Shown: one piece after another, positions 62,211-64,000 of the stretch
Layout of the letters: each line of letters begins with the position of its first letter
Numbering within the stretch: position 1 is the stretch's first letter
Assembly (NCBI GenBank): GCA_013397075.1
Contig: VWZS01010175.1
Span: 894,178-958,177 of the forward strand
Reading direction: 5' to 3'
DNA from: Rhabdornis inornatus
Taxonomy: Eukaryota > Chordata > Aves > Passeriformes > Rhabdornithidae
DNA length: 64,000 bases
The notes under the pieces: generated by a model
Told to the model about the DNA's origin: nothing
The model's input: only the letters and a program-made list of their open reading frames with translations
Databases searched by the model: none
Made by a program: the position numbers and the translations under genes

Positions 62211-62501
62211 AGAGGGATTTTGAGTGTGTTATTTTAAGTAGCTTTAGTTTTAGTTAATTAGTTTTATTTCTTAAAAATCTGTTAAAACTTAAACTGAGTC
62301 ATTTCTCAGGAGTGACTTTCTGAGTGTTTTTTTCAAAAGCAAGCTCATTACTTTTTCTTAAACCAACTGGCTTTCAAGTCTATTCTACTGCCTAACATTC
62401 TACAGTGTGAAGCATCTAATGTGCTTTCTGAGCATGTGGTGCTTGAATATCATGCAACAACAAACTTTTTCCTTCTATCTTATTTTGGTGGAGTTGATCT
62501 C

Positions 62502-62507
<6 letters not shown>

Positions 62508-62532
<25 letters not shown>

Positions 62533-62550
62533 NNNNNNNNNNNNNNNNNT
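62508..62550. repeat. Poly-T tract running into an assembly gap
   Basis: T runs from 62508 to 62532, then 17 Ns (62533-62549), then T. The true length is unknown. The open frame reported across it on the minus strand (62416-62646) is meaningless. Confidence 0.9.
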
Positions 62551-63020
62551 ATGGGGAAGTTTGACGTATTTCTTTGAAAGTATTAAATGGAAAAAAACTT
62601 GGAGAGGTGAAGAGTGATGTGTGCTTTTGGAACTCTGCTGTGCCATCTTTGCTGAATCATAACAAATACGTATCCAGTCCTCCCAAAATCAGGATATACT
62701 GACAGTCTGACATAATATCTTAAGAATTACTTAGGATCTTGTGTGTTTTGTCAGTGAATGTTTTAGTGAGCTAAATTTAAAGAAGCTAAGTCCATAAAAC
62801 TAATCAATCCCTTTTAAGCAAGATGTTACAGAAAGAGCAGTAATCCATGGCATTGATAGCAATAGGTCTGTACTTGGGTGAAGTTATGGAATTCGCTTTG
62901 GTATTGATAAATCTGGTCACATTGATTATGCAATCTTTTTGATGCCATACACTTTGAAGCCAATTTTGACTTTGTTTCCACTGCTTCAAAGAACTAATAT
63001 GGCTAATGCAGTCAGAAGTC
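62551..63020. other. Unique sequence
   Basis: No gene or repeat was recognised. Confidence 0.5.
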
Positions 63021-63085
63021 TGGTTTGGTTTGGTTTGGTATGATATGATATGATATGATATGATATGATATGATATGATATGATA
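63021..63085. repeat. Compound pentanucleotide microsatellite (GGTTT)n(TGATA)9
   Basis: About three and a half GGTTT units (63022-63039) run directly into nine perfect TGATA units (63041-63085). A 129-codon minus frame (62804-63193) reads through it as a Tyr-His-Ile-Ile-Ser repeat and is an artefact. Confidence 0.95.
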
Positions 63086-64000
63086 TCTACTCCCATAAAT
63101 ACTAATTGAGTTGTGAAATAAGAGGGCTGACTTTAGATGAGTTATATCCACATATACAACATTTGGCCTAAGTAGGGTGATACAGGGAAACACCGTGTTG
63201 AACAGTAAATGTGTTTGAAAAATACCTCTCTCACAGCAACGGCCAGACTTCCAGCTTTAATGTGTTACTGGGAATCAGAATGGGAGACACAGATACAGTA
63301 GGACACAAAAAGTTTGAAAGACTATAGGATTAATTAGTTCTTAAAGAAATCAAAACCCTCTTTTTGTAAATTCAGTGTAGGAATCTTTATTTTTGATAAA
63401 CAGTAACAGTAGAAGTACGAAGAAAGCAAATACAGTGAGACTAAGAAAATATGTAGGGGCTAAAGGTTACTACATGAATAACATGACCTTCTTTAAGTGA
63501 TCATGAAAAATACAGCATCCAAAGTTTTCACTCATTTGAATGCAAAACAAGCTATGTAGCTGGAAAAATACACTGCCAATAGCAGAAATAAAAATCAGTG
63601 CTGCAATGTTGCAGGCATTGCAAAATAATTCCTGAAGCTGTCACAAACAAAGGATAGATAATTTCTACCAAGTGTATAAGTTATCTGAAGACCCTCTAGT
63701 AAATGTTTGTACATACAAGAAAAAAGATACTTGGATCCATATATTTCTATGTCTCTTAATGTCATTCTTTATAGATACTGAATGATTTTCATTCTGTTCA
63801 GCCTGTTTTAGGGTATTTTTATGTTAGCTGCCAGACAACACTTAAAATTAGTTTAAGCAAGTTGATAACATTTGGTTGCATTTTACTCACAGTATATGCT
63901 TGATTTATAACTAGCTGTTTTATTAACGCCATGGCAGTTACAGCCTGTTTTCTTGGAGGGCTTTTAAGTTATATAAAGCAATCATTTTGTTTTGCCATAT
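63086..64000. other. Unique AT-rich sequence to window end
   Basis: No gene or repeat was recognised. Confidence 0.5.

Noticed and set aside
62804..63193. A 129-codon minus frame with a pentapeptide repeat
   Set aside because: The repeat is the translated TGATA microsatellite, and the flanking parts have no motif.

Overview
This 64 kb window looks like non-coding DNA from a bird genome. It is AT-rich and contains assembly Ns, poly-A/T tracts and vertebrate-style microsatellites. It also carries at least a dozen fragments of CR1 non-LTR retrotransposons, the dominant avian LINE, and several solo or partial endogenous-retrovirus LTRs. Two LTRs open with TGTCATGG or TGTCCTGG, which I associate with songbird ERVs, so a passerine or near relative is my guess. 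I found no bacterial-type operon, tRNA, rRNA or CRISPR array, and no exon I could assign to a known gene. The longest start-to-stop open frame (184 codons, minus strand, 22872-23426) lies inside an LTR. The other open frames are scattered, short and without recognisable domains. The window is best read as intergenic sequence or the inside of a very large intron.

Layout. 1-2200: unique AT-rich sequence with a possible LTR remnant (about 980-1302) and a long T/G low-complexity tract (1522-1688). 2262-3393: a CR1 3' end split by a 714-bp LTR-like insertion. 3394-13931: about 10.5 kb in which I recognise nothing. 13932-14303: three identical 124-bp tandem copies. 15435-15595 and 20043-20120: CR1 fragments. 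17357-17830: an ERV LTR remnant folded back on itself as a large, nearly perfect inverted repeat. 22150-23646: a CR1 tail followed by two abutting LTR segments, the second rich in CpG. 24653-25488: a probable complete solo LTR. 27814-29158: three CR1 pieces, one retaining part of ORF2. 29159-42991: mostly unique sequence with two CR1 relics. 42992-44870: a CR1 cluster including a badly decayed reverse-transcriptase region. 44871-57774: unique sequence with several perfect hairpins and a stretch resembling a conserved non-coding element. 57775-57923: a CR1 3' end. 61265-63085: microsatellites and two poly-T tracts with assembly Ns.

No genes can be shown to work together here. The history visible in the window is one of repeated retroelement insertion, nesting and decay plus local duplication and fold-back events. 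The most distinctive structures are the fold-back LTR (17377-17585), the identical 124-bp triplication (13932-14303), the perfect 30-bp palindrome (21517-21546) and the 19-bp perfect stem-loop (45617-45667). I saw no convincing new multi-gene system.
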